The notes beneath the pieces were generated by a model. It did not search any database. It was not told the origin of the DNA and saw nothing but the letters and a program-made list of their open reading frames with translations. Below, one piece after another: positions 9,186-17,096 of a DNA stretch of 55,555 bases. Numbering within the stretch: the stretch's first letter is position 1; each line of letters begins with the position of its first letter. Source of the DNA: Hyphomicrobiales bacterium (GTDB taxonomy: Bacteria; Pseudomonadota; Alphaproteobacteria; Rhizobiales; Aestuariivirgaceae); assembly GCA_026982665.1 (NCBI GenBank), contig JALSGQ010000093.1, forward strand, positions 1-55,555, given 5' to 3'. The position numbers and the translations under genes were made by a program.

Positions 9186-9623
9186 TTAACGCCGGTGTGG
9201 CCGGCACATGGCGGCATACTGGAAGCCATGCAGGCGCAGCGCCCATTGCACGCCGATAATGCCCCCCTTCACCGGACGCAACAGCAGCAGCAACAGCACG
9301 ATCCATCCCGCGCCCCATGCCCACAGTGGCAGGACCAGGCCGGAAAAACGCAGCAGCAATGCCGCCAGCAGCACCACCTGCAGCGCAACGAAAGTGGCCA
9401 GCGGCAGCACCAGCCGCCGGGCCCGGTGATGATACAGCTCCTCGCCACAATGGGCGCAGGCATGCTCCACCTGCAAGCGCTGGCCAAACAGCCGTCCTTC
9501 ACCACAGGCCGGGCAGCGCCCGCGCACGCCACGCCACAATGCCCGCGGCCAGGCGCGGCGCAGCCGTGGACTGTGCGAGGCTGCCACATTTCCCTTCATC
9601 AGCGGCAGGGTGGAGATGCCCAT
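9186..9623 (-). CDS. DUF983-family zinc-ribbon membrane protein
   Basis: The protein has 145 residues. A zinc-ribbon-like pair, CPACGEGRLF and ACAHCGEELYHH (CxxC...CxxC), precedes two adjacent membrane helices, the arrangement of DUF983. ATG 9623 was chosen over an in-frame GTG at 9644 because of the purine-rich GGAAAGAAG ahead of it. DUF983 proteins are common in alphaproteobacteria, often near cytochrome oxidase genes, but no such gene is near here, so no role is proposed. Confidence 0.75.
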   Translation of the reverse strand: MGISTLPLMKGNVAASHSPRLRRAWPRALWRGVRGRCPACGEGRLFGQRLQVEHACAHCGEELYHHRARRLVLPLATFVALQVVLLAALLLRFSGLVLPLWAWGAGWIVLLLLLLRPVKGGIIGVQWALRLHGFQYAAMCRPHRR

Positions 9624-9818
9624 CTGTCTTCTTTCCGGTTTCACGGGAGCAGCAAAGGCTGTCTGTCAGAAATGGTGGAGAGTGCCCGGCATGGCGGACA
9701 CCCCGATTCGCCAACGTATTCCTTCATCATTGAACAATGTGGCAAACAGCGGCAACAGGGGGTGTGCTGCCGCGCGACAAACTGTCCCGTCCCCTTCAAG
9801 CTCCACTCGCAGCCCTGC

Positions 9819-10319
9819 TCACCTGCTGCGCTCTTCAGGCGGCATGGGGTGCTCGTTCTCGCACAGCTCATGGTCGGAGAGGATTTCCAGCACCCGGCAA
9901 TTGCGCACCTCGCCGGAAGGACATTCGCGCAGCATGCGCTCGAACTCCCCCTCCAGCGCCTGCAGCCAGGCAATGCGCCGACGCACGCTCTTCAGGTTGC
10001 GCCTGATGATCTCGTCCGCCTCGGCGCAAGGTGCGGCCGGATTGTCGGCCAGTTGCAGCAGGGCGCGAATGTCGGCCAGCGGCAGACCCAGCTCGCGCGC
10101 ATGGCGGATGAAGGAAAGCCGCTGCAGCGTCTCGCGCCCGTAGCGGCGCTGCCCGCCGGCGGTGCGCAGCGGTTCCGGCAACAGCCCCTGCTGCTCGTAC
10201 CAGCGCACCGTCTGCACGCTGACCCCGGCAGCCTTCGCCAGCGCACCGATGGAAAGCCATGCGCCTGCCCGCTCCCGCGACCGTTTCCGCGGCTGTTCCT
10301 GCTGCTTTTCCCGCGCCAT
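9819..10319 (-). CDS. MerR-family metal-responsive regulator (ZntR/CadR/PbrR-like)
   Basis: The protein has 166 residues. The winged-helix part is SIGALAKAAGVSVQTVRWYE at 23-42, with GGQRRYGRETLQRLSFIRHA following, as in all MerR proteins; a long dimerisation helix follows. Cysteines at 98, 133, 141 and 153 sit where ZntR and CadR-type proteins bind Zn, Cd or Pb: Cys98 at the start of the helix, then CPSGEVRNC in the metal loop. The metal cannot be named. The start at 10319 has AGGGTGAT before it. The gene is divergent from a cation efflux gene whose promoter (10374-10404) has the MerR-type geometry, so the regulator should control it. Confidence 0.87.
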   Translation of the reverse strand: MAREKQQEQPRKRSRERAGAWLSIGALAKAAGVSVQTVRWYEQQGLLPEPLRTAGGQRRYGRETLQRLSFIRHARELGLPLADIRALLQLADNPAAPCAEADEIIRRNLKSVRRRIAWLQALEGEFERMLRECPSGEVRNCRVLEILSDHELCENEHPMPPEERSR

Positions 10320-10373
10320 ATCACCCTGCCTTTCCATCACATGCGAAAATCCCGAGGGCGGGCCAATGCATGC

Positions 10374-10404
10374 TTGACCCTACAACTGTTGTAGCCTGTA
10401 GAGC
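10374..10404 (+). promoter_or_regulatory. MerR-type promoter with 19-bp spacer and operator
   Basis: The -35 is TTGACC (10374-10379) and the -10 is TAGAGC (10399-10404), exactly 19 bp apart. The spacer begins with a perfect 7-1-7 palindrome, CTACAAC-t-GTTGTAG (10380-10394). Overlong spacers with a dyad inside are the hallmark of promoters that MerR-family activators untwist. It drives the CDF gene and lies between the two divergent genes. Confidence 0.85.
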
Positions 10405-10471
10405 TGACACAGGCAAGGCTGCAACACGTGGCAGCATCCTGCAGATATCCATGAAAACACGGGGCAAATGC

Positions 10472-11461
10472 ATGACACGAGAGGCTGGCCGCAACACACC
10501 ACTCCCGGCATCAGACATGCAGGAGCATGCAGGGCTGCATGATCATCATCATGCACATGCGCACCGGCATGATTGCCACGGGCACGACCATGCGCATGAA
10601 CATGCCCCGGCACACGGGCAGCATGCACAAGCCTCCTGCTGCTCCGCATCCCGTGCCCCTGCCGCCACTACCGCCAATGTCCCTGTCGCCAACGCCAGTG
10701 CCGCCAGCGCCACTGCCACTCCCATCAATGGCGCGGATGCTGCCGGCACCAGCTGCTCCACCGGCGGGGCTGGCTGCGGCTGCCAGGCCACGGTCATCGA
10801 CTTCGACGGCACCGATCCGGCCTACATCCGCCGGCTGTGGATGGTCATTGCCATCAATGGCACAATGTTCCTGGTGGAAATGCTGGGCGGCTTCCTTGCC
10901 CGCTCGCAGGCGCTGAAGGCCGATGCCCTGGACTTCCTTGGCGATACTCTCACCTACGGACTGTCGCTGGCGGTCATCGGCAAGCCGCTGAAGGTGCGCA
11001 GCATGGTGGCTGTCATCAAGGGGGTGTCGCTGCTGCTGATGGGCCTGTGGGTGCTGGGCGCAACGCTGTACGCCACGCTGGTGCTGAAACAGCCCGTGGC
11101 TCCGGTAATGAGCATCATTGCCGTGCTGGCGCTGGCTGCCAATGTCGCCTCCGTCCTGCTGCTGCTGCCCTACAAGGATGGCGACGCCAACGTGCGCTCG
11201 GTGTGGCTGTGCTCGCGCAATGACGCCATCGGCAACATCGGCGTGCTGGTGGCCGCCGGCCTGGTGTGGCTTGCCGGCTCGCCGTGGCCGGACATCATCG
11301 TCGCCTTCATCATGGCCGGGCTGTTCACCCATTCGGCCACGCGCATTCTGCTGCAGGCACGCGACGAATACCGTGGCACACAGGCCTTTTCCGGCTCCCG
11401 AGATCGCGGCAGGCGTCTTGACGGCGGCAGCTTCCGGAGAAAATATACCCGTGCGCAATGA
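10472..11461 (+). CDS. Cation-diffusion-facilitator efflux protein with His-rich N-terminus
   Basis: The protein has 329 residues from ATG 10472; ATG 10451 is also possible. The first 110 residues are a soluble tail very rich in His (HDHHHAHAHRHD and nearby runs) plus Cys pairs (ASCC, AGCGCQ), likely to bind metal. Six membrane helices follow from about residue 125. The metal-site motifs of TM2 (KADALDFLGDTLTYG) and TM5 (SRNDAIGNIGVLVAAG) are present in the Asp-rich form of this subclass. The protein ends soon after TM6, so it lacks the C-terminal cytosolic CDF domain. It would export a divalent cation from the cytoplasm, induced through the divergent MerR-type regulator. Confidence 0.85.
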   Translation: MTREAGRNTPLPASDMQEHAGLHDHHHAHAHRHDCHGHDHAHEHAPAHGQHAQASCCSASRAPAATTANVPVANASAASATATPINGADAAGTSCSTGGAGCGCQATVIDFDGTDPAYIRRLWMVIAINGTMFLVEMLGGFLARSQALKADALDFLGDTLTYGLSLAVIGKPLKVRSMVAVIKGVSLLLMGLWVLGATLYATLVLKQPVAPVMSIIAVLALAANVASVLLLLPYKDGDANVRSVWLCSRNDAIGNIGVLVAAGLVWLAGSPWPDIIVAFIMAGLFTHSATRILLQARDEYRGTQAFSGSRDRGRRLDGGSFRRKYTRAQ

Positions 11462-11587
11462 GGGTGCAGGATGCAGAGAGCAGGACACGCCCTGCTCAAG
11501 GCATGCTGCATCACGCTCCTTTCGCAACATTTCCCCAAGGGGGTATCTTCCCCTGCCCTGCCCAACCTGCCCGGTACCGGCTGCCTC

Positions 11588-12361
11588 ATGCCAGACCTCG
11601 AACACATGCTGCTGCTGTTTGCTGCCGGGCTGGTTGGCGGCGCGGCCAATGCGCTGGCTGGCGGCGGCACCTTCTTCACCTTTCCCGCCCTGCTGGAAAG
11701 CGGCCTTTCGCCCATTTCAGCCAATGCCACCTCCACCTTCAGCCTGTGGGGCGGACGGGTGGCGGCGGTAGCGCCGCAGTGGCGCGCCATCGACGTGCGC
11801 CAGCGCTCCGTGCGCGTGCGCATCCTCACCGCCCTGGCCGGCGGGGCCACCGGCGCGCTGCTGCTGCTGGCCACGGGCGAGCGCGCCTTCATGTTCATCG
11901 TGCCGTGGCTGCTGCTGTTCGCCACGCTGCTGTTCATCTTCTCGCGGCGGGTGGGGGGCTGGCTGCGGCGGCACCTGGGTGGGGGGCTGCACGGCGGCCT
12001 GCAACGCCTGCTGGAGTTTGCCGCGGCGGTCTATGGCGGCTATTTCGGGGCCGGGCTGGGCGTCATCCTGATTTCCATCTACGCCGTGTTCACTGACATC
12101 ACGCCCAACATGGCCAATGCGCTGAAGAACGTCGTTACCGCCCTGCTGCTTACCATCGCCGTCATCATCTTCATCCTCTTCGGGCGTATCGCCTGGCTTG
12201 CCGCGTTCATCACGCTGGCCGGCGCGGTGCCCGGCGGCTGGCTGGGCGGGTGGCTGTCCATGCGGGTGAATCCGCAAGCCATGCGCGGCATCATCGGCGT
12301 TGCCGCGGTGCTGCTCACGGCGTGGTATTTCATCAAGGTCTACTGGCTGGGCAACGCCTGA
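11588..12361 (+). CDS. TauE/SafE-family membrane permease
   Basis: The protein has 257 residues and about eight hydrophobic segments. The two-fold family motif is visible: AGLVGGAANALAGGGTFFTFPALL with NATSTFSLWGG in the first half, and AAVYGGYFGAGLGVILIS with NALKNVV in the second. Family members move sulfite, sulfoacetate or other organosulfur anions; the substrate here is unknown. The frame runs upstream to 11471, but family homology starts at MPDLEHMLLL, hence the start at 11588. It follows the CDF gene on the same strand after 126 bp and may or may not share its transcript. Confidence 0.85.
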   Translation: MPDLEHMLLLFAAGLVGGAANALAGGGTFFTFPALLESGLSPISANATSTFSLWGGRVAAVAPQWRAIDVRQRSVRVRILTALAGGATGALLLLATGERAFMFIVPWLLLFATLLFIFSRRVGGWLRRHLGGGLHGGLQRLLEFAAAVYGGYFGAGLGVILISIYAVFTDITPNMANALKNVVTALLLTIAVIIFILFGRIAWLAAFITLAGAVPGGWLGGWLSMRVNPQAMRGIIGVAAVLLTAWYFIKVYWLGNA

Positions 12362-12371
12362 GCTCCGGCAT

Positions 12372-12412
12372 GGCAATGGCATGGTCCAGGCAATGGCATG
12401 GTCCAGGCAATG
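12372..12412. repeat. 17-bp tandem repeat, 2.4 copies
   Basis: Two perfect copies of GGCAATGGCATGGTCCA (12372-12388, 12389-12405) are followed by a partial third, GGCAATG. It lies just upstream of recG, between the permease stop and the recG start. It looks like a replication-slippage duplication. Confidence 0.9.
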
Positions 12413-12483
12413 ACTTGGCCCCGGACAAGCCCGCCCCGAAACCTGCTTGAGCAGCCCCCCTCGCCCTCTGCTATAAGCGCCGC

Positions 12484-14598
12484 ATGAGACCGGAGCTGCT
12501 CAACCCGCTGTTCGCCCCCATTACCGTGCTCGACGGCGCGGGGCCGAAGATCGCCGCTGCCGCGGCGCGCCTGTTCAACCGACCGGAGAAACAGCCAGCC
12601 CGGCTCATCGACCTGCTGCTGCACCTGCCACACGATGTCATCGACCGCCGCCACCAGCCGCCACTTGATGCCCTGCCGCGCGAGGGTGGTGCCATCATCA
12701 CCATTCGCGCGCGCGTGCTGCGGCACCGCTCGCCACCACCCCATTCGCCTGCCCCGTGGCGGGTGGAAGTGGGTGATGATACGGGCAATACCCTGACACT
12801 GGTGTATTTCCGTGCCCGTGGCGACTGGCTGCCAAGGCTGCTGCCCGAGGGCGAGGAGCGCTACATTTCCGGCCGGCTGGAATGGTATGGCGGCAGGCCG
12901 CAGATGGTGCACCCCGACCATGTGCTCACGCCAGAGGAATTTGCCCGGCTGCCGGCGCTGGAACCGGTATATCCGGCTGCCGCAGGCATCACCTCCCGCA
13001 CCATCGGCAAGCTGGTGCGCCAGGCGCTGGAACGCCTGCCGGAACTGCCCGAATGGCTTGATTCCGCCCTGATGAAAAGCCGCGGCTGGCCTGCCTTCGG
13101 CGAAGCACTCAGGCAGGTGCACATGCCGGAAAGCCTGCAGGACCTGCAGCCCGACAGCCCGGCACGGCAGCGGCTGGCAGTGGACGAGCTGCTGGCCAGC
13201 CAGCTGGCGCTGGCACTGGTGCGGCACCACGTGAAGACGCGGCACGGCCGGGCGCTGTCCTTCACCGGTGCGCTCCAGCAACGCATCCTCGCTGCCCTGC
13301 CCTACGACCTTACCGGTGCCCAGCGCCGCAGCGTGGCGGAAATCACTACCGACATGGCGCGGCCCGAACGCATGCTGCGGCTGCTGCAGGGCGATGTCGG
13401 TTCCGGCAAGACGGTGGTGGCGCTGCTGGCGATGGCGGCTGCCGCGGAGGCCGGTGCGCAATCGGTGCTGATGGCACCATCCGACCTGCTGGCGCGGCAG
13501 CACTTCACCACCATCGCGCCGCTGGCCGAACAGGCGGGGCTGAAGACCGTGCTGCTGACGGCGCGGGAGAAGGGGGCGAAACGCCGCGATATCCTGCGCC
13601 AGTTGCAGGAAGGCGAAGTACACATTGCCATTGGCACCCATGCACTGTTCCAGGCCGATGTGCGCTATGCCGACCTCGGCCTCGTGGTGGTGGACGAGCA
13701 GCATCGCTTCGGCGTGCACCAGCGCCTTGCCCTGCAGGAGAAGGCACAGACGGCAGCCGATGTGCTGGTGATGTCGGCCACGCCCATTCCGCGCACGCTG
13801 GCGCTGGCGCTTTATGGCGACATGGACATCTCGCGGCTGGACGAGAAACCACCCGGCCGCCAGCCGGTGAAAACCGCCGTCATTCCCGTCTCGCGCGCAA
13901 CCGAGGTGATGCAGCGGCTGCAACAGGCGGTGGCCCGCGGCGAGCGCGCCTACTGGGTATGCCCGGTGGTGGAGGAATCGGACAACCTGCCGGTGATCTC
14001 GGCAGAAGAGCGCTTTGCGGCACTGCAGCAGCTGCTGCCCGGCAAGGTGGGGCTGGCGCACGGCCGCATGAAGGGCGCAGCGCGCGACGCGGTGATGGAG
14101 GATTTCCGCCAGGGGCGCATATCGGTGCTGGTGGCTACCACCGTGGTGGAAGTGGGCGTGGACGTGCCGGAGGCCACCATCATCATCATCGAGAATGCCG
14201 AACGCTTCGGCCTGGCGCAATTGCACCAGCTGCGTGGACGGGTGGGGCGCGGCGGGCGTGCCGGGCATTGCGTGCTGCTGTATGGCGAGCCGCTTTCGGC
14301 GACAGCGGCCAAACGCCTTGCGGTAATGCGCGAAACCGACGACGGTTTCGTCATTGCCGAGGCCGACCTGAAACTGCGCGGTGCAGGCGATCTGCTGGGG
14401 GCGAAGCAGTCCGGCCTGCCACAGTTCCACACGGCAGACCTGGCGGTGCATGCCGAACTGCTGGCGCTGGCGCGCGATGACGCACGGCTGGTGATCAACC
14501 GCGACCCGGCACTGCAGGGCAAGCGCGGGCAGGCCCTGCGCCACCTGCTCTACCTGCATGAGCGCGATGCCGCACTGCCGCTGCTCTCCGCGGGCTGA
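12484..14598 (+). CDS. recG: ATP-dependent DNA helicase RecG
   Basis: The protein has 704 residues, the normal length. An N-terminal wedge (OB-like) domain with VEVGDDTGNTLTLVYF precedes the helicase core: LTGAQRRSVAEI, Walker A LQGDVGSGKTVVALLAM (about residue 300), Walker B DEQHRFGVHQR, motif III MSATPIPRTLAL, and motif VI HQLRGRVGRGG. The C-terminal end has the family's RGAGDLLGAKQSG. RecG remodels stalled forks and Holliday junctions. The start ATG at 12484 directly precedes family homology. The gene is flanked upstream by a tandem repeat and downstream by a hairpin. Confidence 0.97.
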   Translation: MRPELLNPLFAPITVLDGAGPKIAAAAARLFNRPEKQPARLIDLLLHLPHDVIDRRHQPPLDALPREGGAIITIRARVLRHRSPPPHSPAPWRVEVGDDTGNTLTLVYFRARGDWLPRLLPEGEERYISGRLEWYGGRPQMVHPDHVLTPEEFARLPALEPVYPAAAGITSRTIGKLVRQALERLPELPEWLDSALMKSRGWPAFGEALRQVHMPESLQDLQPDSPARQRLAVDELLASQLALALVRHHVKTRHGRALSFTGALQQRILAALPYDLTGAQRRSVAEITTDMARPERMLRLLQGDVGSGKTVVALLAMAAAAEAGAQSVLMAPSDLLARQHFTTIAPLAEQAGLKTVLLTAREKGAKRRDILRQLQEGEVHIAIGTHALFQADVRYADLGLVVVDEQHRFGVHQRLALQEKAQTAADVLVMSATPIPRTLALALYGDMDISRLDEKPPGRQPVKTAVIPVSRATEVMQRLQQAVARGERAYWVCPVVEESDNLPVISAEERFAALQQLLPGKVGLAHGRMKGAARDAVMEDFRQGRISVLVATTVVEVGVDVPEATIIIIENAERFGLAQLHQLRGRVGRGGRAGHCVLLYGEPLSATAAKRLAVMRETDDGFVIAEADLKLRGAGDLLGAKQSGLPQFHTADLAVHAELLALARDDARLVINRDPALQGKRGQALRHLLYLHERDAALPLLSAG

Positions 14599-14652
14599 AG
14601 AATGCGCCCCCTCACGCCTGCCCCGGCCTGCCGCCCGTCATTGCAGCAACAA

Positions 14653-14677
14653 GGGGCGACCACCACGTGGCCGCCCC
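14653..14677. terminator. Possible hairpin downstream of recG
   Basis: GGGGCG (14653-14658) pairs with CGCCCC (14672-14677) around a 13-base loop that itself contains CCACGTGG. A short T-containing stretch follows. It lies between recG (+) and the convergent PEBP gene (-). Confidence 0.4.
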
Positions 14678-14816
14678 TCCGTTTCCTGCATGGTCGCATC
14701 ACCTTGCGGCAGCATCAGCCAATGCACCTTTCCAGCCCCAGGCAGCCCGCTGCCGGCTTCACCAGAACGCCGGCATCACGCTGCCTGTGCCGGCAGGTGC
14801 GGGAGGCCCCGCTGCC

Positions 14817-15320
14817 TCAGGCCGCCTCTTCCTTGCGCTTGCGGTAGGTGCCCATGTGCTCTGCCGTTTCCAGGATGTGCCCCTCCATGGCCTTCAGCAG
14901 CTCATCCTTGGTCATCGGCTCATTGGGCAGCTCGGTGTCCAGCGCATAGAGCTTGAAGTAGTAACGATGCCGGCCAATGGGCGGGCACGGACCGCCATAG
15001 CCGATCTTCTTCCAGTCGTTGTAGCCTTCCACCGCGCCCTCGGGCATCTTGTCGGTGCCGCTGGCACCCTTGGCGATGCACTCCGGCTCCAGCGGATCAA
15101 GCTCGTATTGCACCGGCAGGTTGTGCACCACCCAGTGCACGTAGACCATCTTCGGGTCCTTCGGGTCCGGTGCATCCGGATCATCGACGATCAGCGCCAG
15201 CGTCTTCGCCTGGCGCGGCACGCCCTCGAACACCAGCGGCGGCGAGATGTCATCTCCCTCGCAGGTGAAATCGACGGGAATCTCGGTGCCGTATGCAAAA
15301 GCGGGCGAATAGATGCGCAT
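14817..15320 (-). CDS. YbhB/YbcL-type phosphatidylethanolamine-binding-like protein
   Basis: The protein has 167 residues and no signal peptide. Family motifs are clear: FTCEGDDISPPLVFEGVP near the N-terminus, LIVDDPDAPD and VHWVVHNLP in the middle (the anion-pocket Asp and His), and YGGPCPPIGRHRYYFKLYALD, followed by the usual C-terminal EGHIL helix. These small cytosolic proteins resemble eukaryotic PEBP/RKIP; their bacterial role is not settled. The start at 15320 has AGGAGGGG upstream. The gene converges on recG and is divergent from the DUF2853 gene. Confidence 0.92.
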   Translation of the reverse strand: MRIYSPAFAYGTEIPVDFTCEGDDISPPLVFEGVPRQAKTLALIVDDPDAPDPKDPKMVYVHWVVHNLPVQYELDPLEPECIAKGASGTDKMPEGAVEGYNDWKKIGYGGPCPPIGRHRYYFKLYALDTELPNEPMTKDELLKAMEGHILETAEHMGTYRKRKEEAA

Positions 15321-15503
15321 GCCATCCCCTCCTCTTGCAGGGTTGAACCGAAACAACCATCCCCTTCGCACATAGGCATGTGGCAAAAAAAGTAAAGGCC
15401 ACCGCGCACGCAGGCAGGGCTGCCCCCGGCATCTCCATGTGCTCCGGGCAGGGAAGGTCCGGCGCACACGCAGGCAGGTTTTGCACAGGGCACGGGGCAT
15501 TCT

Positions 15504-15532
15504 TTGCAAGCAGTGGGAAAAACGGCTAGATT
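15504..15532 (+). promoter_or_regulatory. Sigma70-like promoter for the DUF2853 gene
   Basis: TTGCAA (15504-15509) and TAGATT (15527-15532) are separated by 17 bp, about 76 bp before the start of the DUF2853 gene. The fit to the sigma70 consensus is fair and the spacing ideal. Confidence 0.45.
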
Positions 15533-15608
15533 TTCCCCGGTTCCCTGAGTCGCAACGGGGGCTATACAACAACAGCGGGACCATTCCTGCCAGTTCAGGG
15601 AGAAGAAG

Positions 15609-15929
15609 ATGGCGGATATTGCCAAGTACCTGGAAGACGTGAAGCGCTATGACTCCAGCCCGAACGAGAAGGCGGTGGAGACCATCGTGAAATATCTCGG
15701 CATCGCCCTGCGCTCGCGCGATGCCTCGCTGGTTTCCTGTTCCGATGATTCGGAGCTGGATCGGGTACGCACCGGCTTCTGCGTGAAGAAACTGGGGCTG
15801 GATGCCGATGCCGCCGCCAAGGCCGTGGCCGAGGTCTGCGAGCAGATGAAGAAAGATCGCAACAAGAACCGCGTAACTTTCTACTACCTGCTGGCCAAGG
15901 CCACCGGCACCATGGACAAGCTGGCCTGA
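15609..15929 (+). CDS. DUF2853-family small protein
   Basis: The protein has 106 residues, soluble and largely helical in character. It shows the well-conserved DUF2853 core: IVKYLGIALRSRDASLVSC, SELDRVRTGFCVKKLGL and NRVTFYYLLAKATG. The family is widespread in alphaproteobacteria; its function is unknown. GGGAGAAG precedes the ATG. The gene is monocistronic, with its own likely promoter, between the PEBP and thyA genes. Confidence 0.88.
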   Translation: MADIAKYLEDVKRYDSSPNEKAVETIVKYLGIALRSRDASLVSCSDDSELDRVRTGFCVKKLGLDADAAAKAVAEVCEQMKKDRNKNRVTFYYLLAKATGTMDKLA

Positions 15930-16121
15930 AGGCAGACCCCGGCATCGCAGCTGGGGCACAAGGCTGTCAGCCGTTGTGCATCCGGCCATCGGTGCATGAG
16001 ATGACATCGGCAACAAGCCACGGTAGCGTGCAGTGCGCCATGGTGGCTTGTTTCCTTGTCTTGCTTGCCGCAAGGGCGAGGCCTGCATTCCGTGTGGAGT
16101 GGCAGGAAAAGGGGGGAGCGC

Positions 16122-16916
16122 ATGCGCCAGTATCTGGAGCTGATGCGCCATGTGCTGGAGCATGGCGTGCGCAAGGATGACCGCACCGGCACCGGAACGC
16201 TCAGCGTCTTCGGCTGGCAGATGCGCTTCGACCTTGCCGAGGGCTTTCCGCTGCTCACCACCAAGAAGCTGCACGTCCGCTCCATCATCCACGAACTGCT
16301 GTGGTTCCTGCGCGGAGATACCAACATCCGCTGGCTGAACGAGCATGGCGTCAGCATCTGGGACGAATGGGCAGACGAGAATGGCAATCTCGGCCCCATC
16401 TACGGGCACCAGTGGCGCAGCTGGCCTACCTGCGACGGCAGGCACATCGACCAGATCGCCCATGTCATTGACCAGATCCGCAACAACCCTGACTCGCGGC
16501 GCATCATCGTCTCCGCCTGGAACGTGGCGCAGCTGGAAGAGATGGCGCTGCCTCCCTGCCACCTGCTGTTCCAGTTCCACGTGGCCGAGGGACGGCTCTC
16601 CTGCCAGCTCTACCAGCGCAGCGCGGACATTTTCCTCGGCGTGCCGTTCAACATCGCCTCCTATGCCCTGCTCACCCACATGATCGCCCACGTAACCGGG
16701 CTGAAGGCGGGCGAATTCATTCACACGCTGGGCGATGCCCACCTCTACCTGAACCACCTGGAGCAGGCACGCACGCAATTGCAGCGCCAGCCACGCCCCC
16801 TGCCGCAGCTCGTCATCCGCCGCTCCGTATCCGACATCGACGATTTCCGCTACGAGGACTTCGAAATCATCGGCTACGACCCGCACCCGCACATCAAGGC
16901 CCCGGTGGCCGTGTAA
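16122..16916 (+). CDS. thyA: Thymidylate synthase
   Basis: The protein has 264 residues, the same length as the E. coli enzyme. It methylates dUMP to dTMP using methylene-tetrahydrofolate. Seen: [41 protein letters not shown] (folate/dUMP loop), the catalytic cysteine in [30 protein letters not shown], and the C-terminal [10 protein letters not shown]. The ATG at 16122 follows GGGGGGAGCGC. The partner dihydrofolate reductase, often adjacent, is not here; a perfect palindrome follows instead. Confidence 0.98.
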   Translation: MRQYLELMRHVLEHGVRKDDRTGTGTLSVFGWQMRFDLAEGFPLLTTKKLHVRSIIHELLWFLRGDTNIRWLNEHGVSIWDEWADENGNLGPIYGHQWRSWPTCDGRHIDQIAHVIDQIRNNPDSRRIIVSAWNVAQLEEMALPPCHLLFQFHVAEGRLSCQLYQRSADIFLGVPFNIASYALLTHMIAHVTGLKAGEFIHTLGDAHLYLNHLEQARTQLQRQPRPLPQLVIRRSVSDIDDFRYEDFEIIGYDPHPHIKAPVAV

Positions 16917-17022
16917 CACCCGGGCCGGGCCGGGCGGCATCATCACGGGCAGGTCGGCATCGGGCCTCCTCCACCCTGTCTTCCTGTTTCCGGAATCGGG
17001 CATCCGTCCGGCAATGAACAAC

Positions 17023-17056
17023 GATCCCGCCGCACTCCGCGGAGTGCGGCGGGATC
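17023..17056. terminator. 34-base perfect palindrome between convergent genes
   Basis: GATCCCGCCGCACTCCG is followed at once by its exact reverse complement, giving 17-bp arms with no spacer; a folded RNA would open the central few bases as a loop. It lies between the thyA stop (+) and the TPR-SPOR stop (-), so it can serve both strands. No U-run follows. Confidence 0.65.
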
Positions 17057-17096
17057 CCTGCTTGCGTGCGGAAGGGTCTTGCGGGAACCGGTGAAC

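Noticed and set aside
12372-12412. CRISPR-like array
   Set aside because: The units are directly adjacent with no spacers and only 2.4 copies; this is a simple tandem duplication.
12340-14559. 739-codon open frame antisense to recG
   Set aside because: It mirrors the recG codons on the other strand; its composition is typical of antisense frames in GC-rich DNA.
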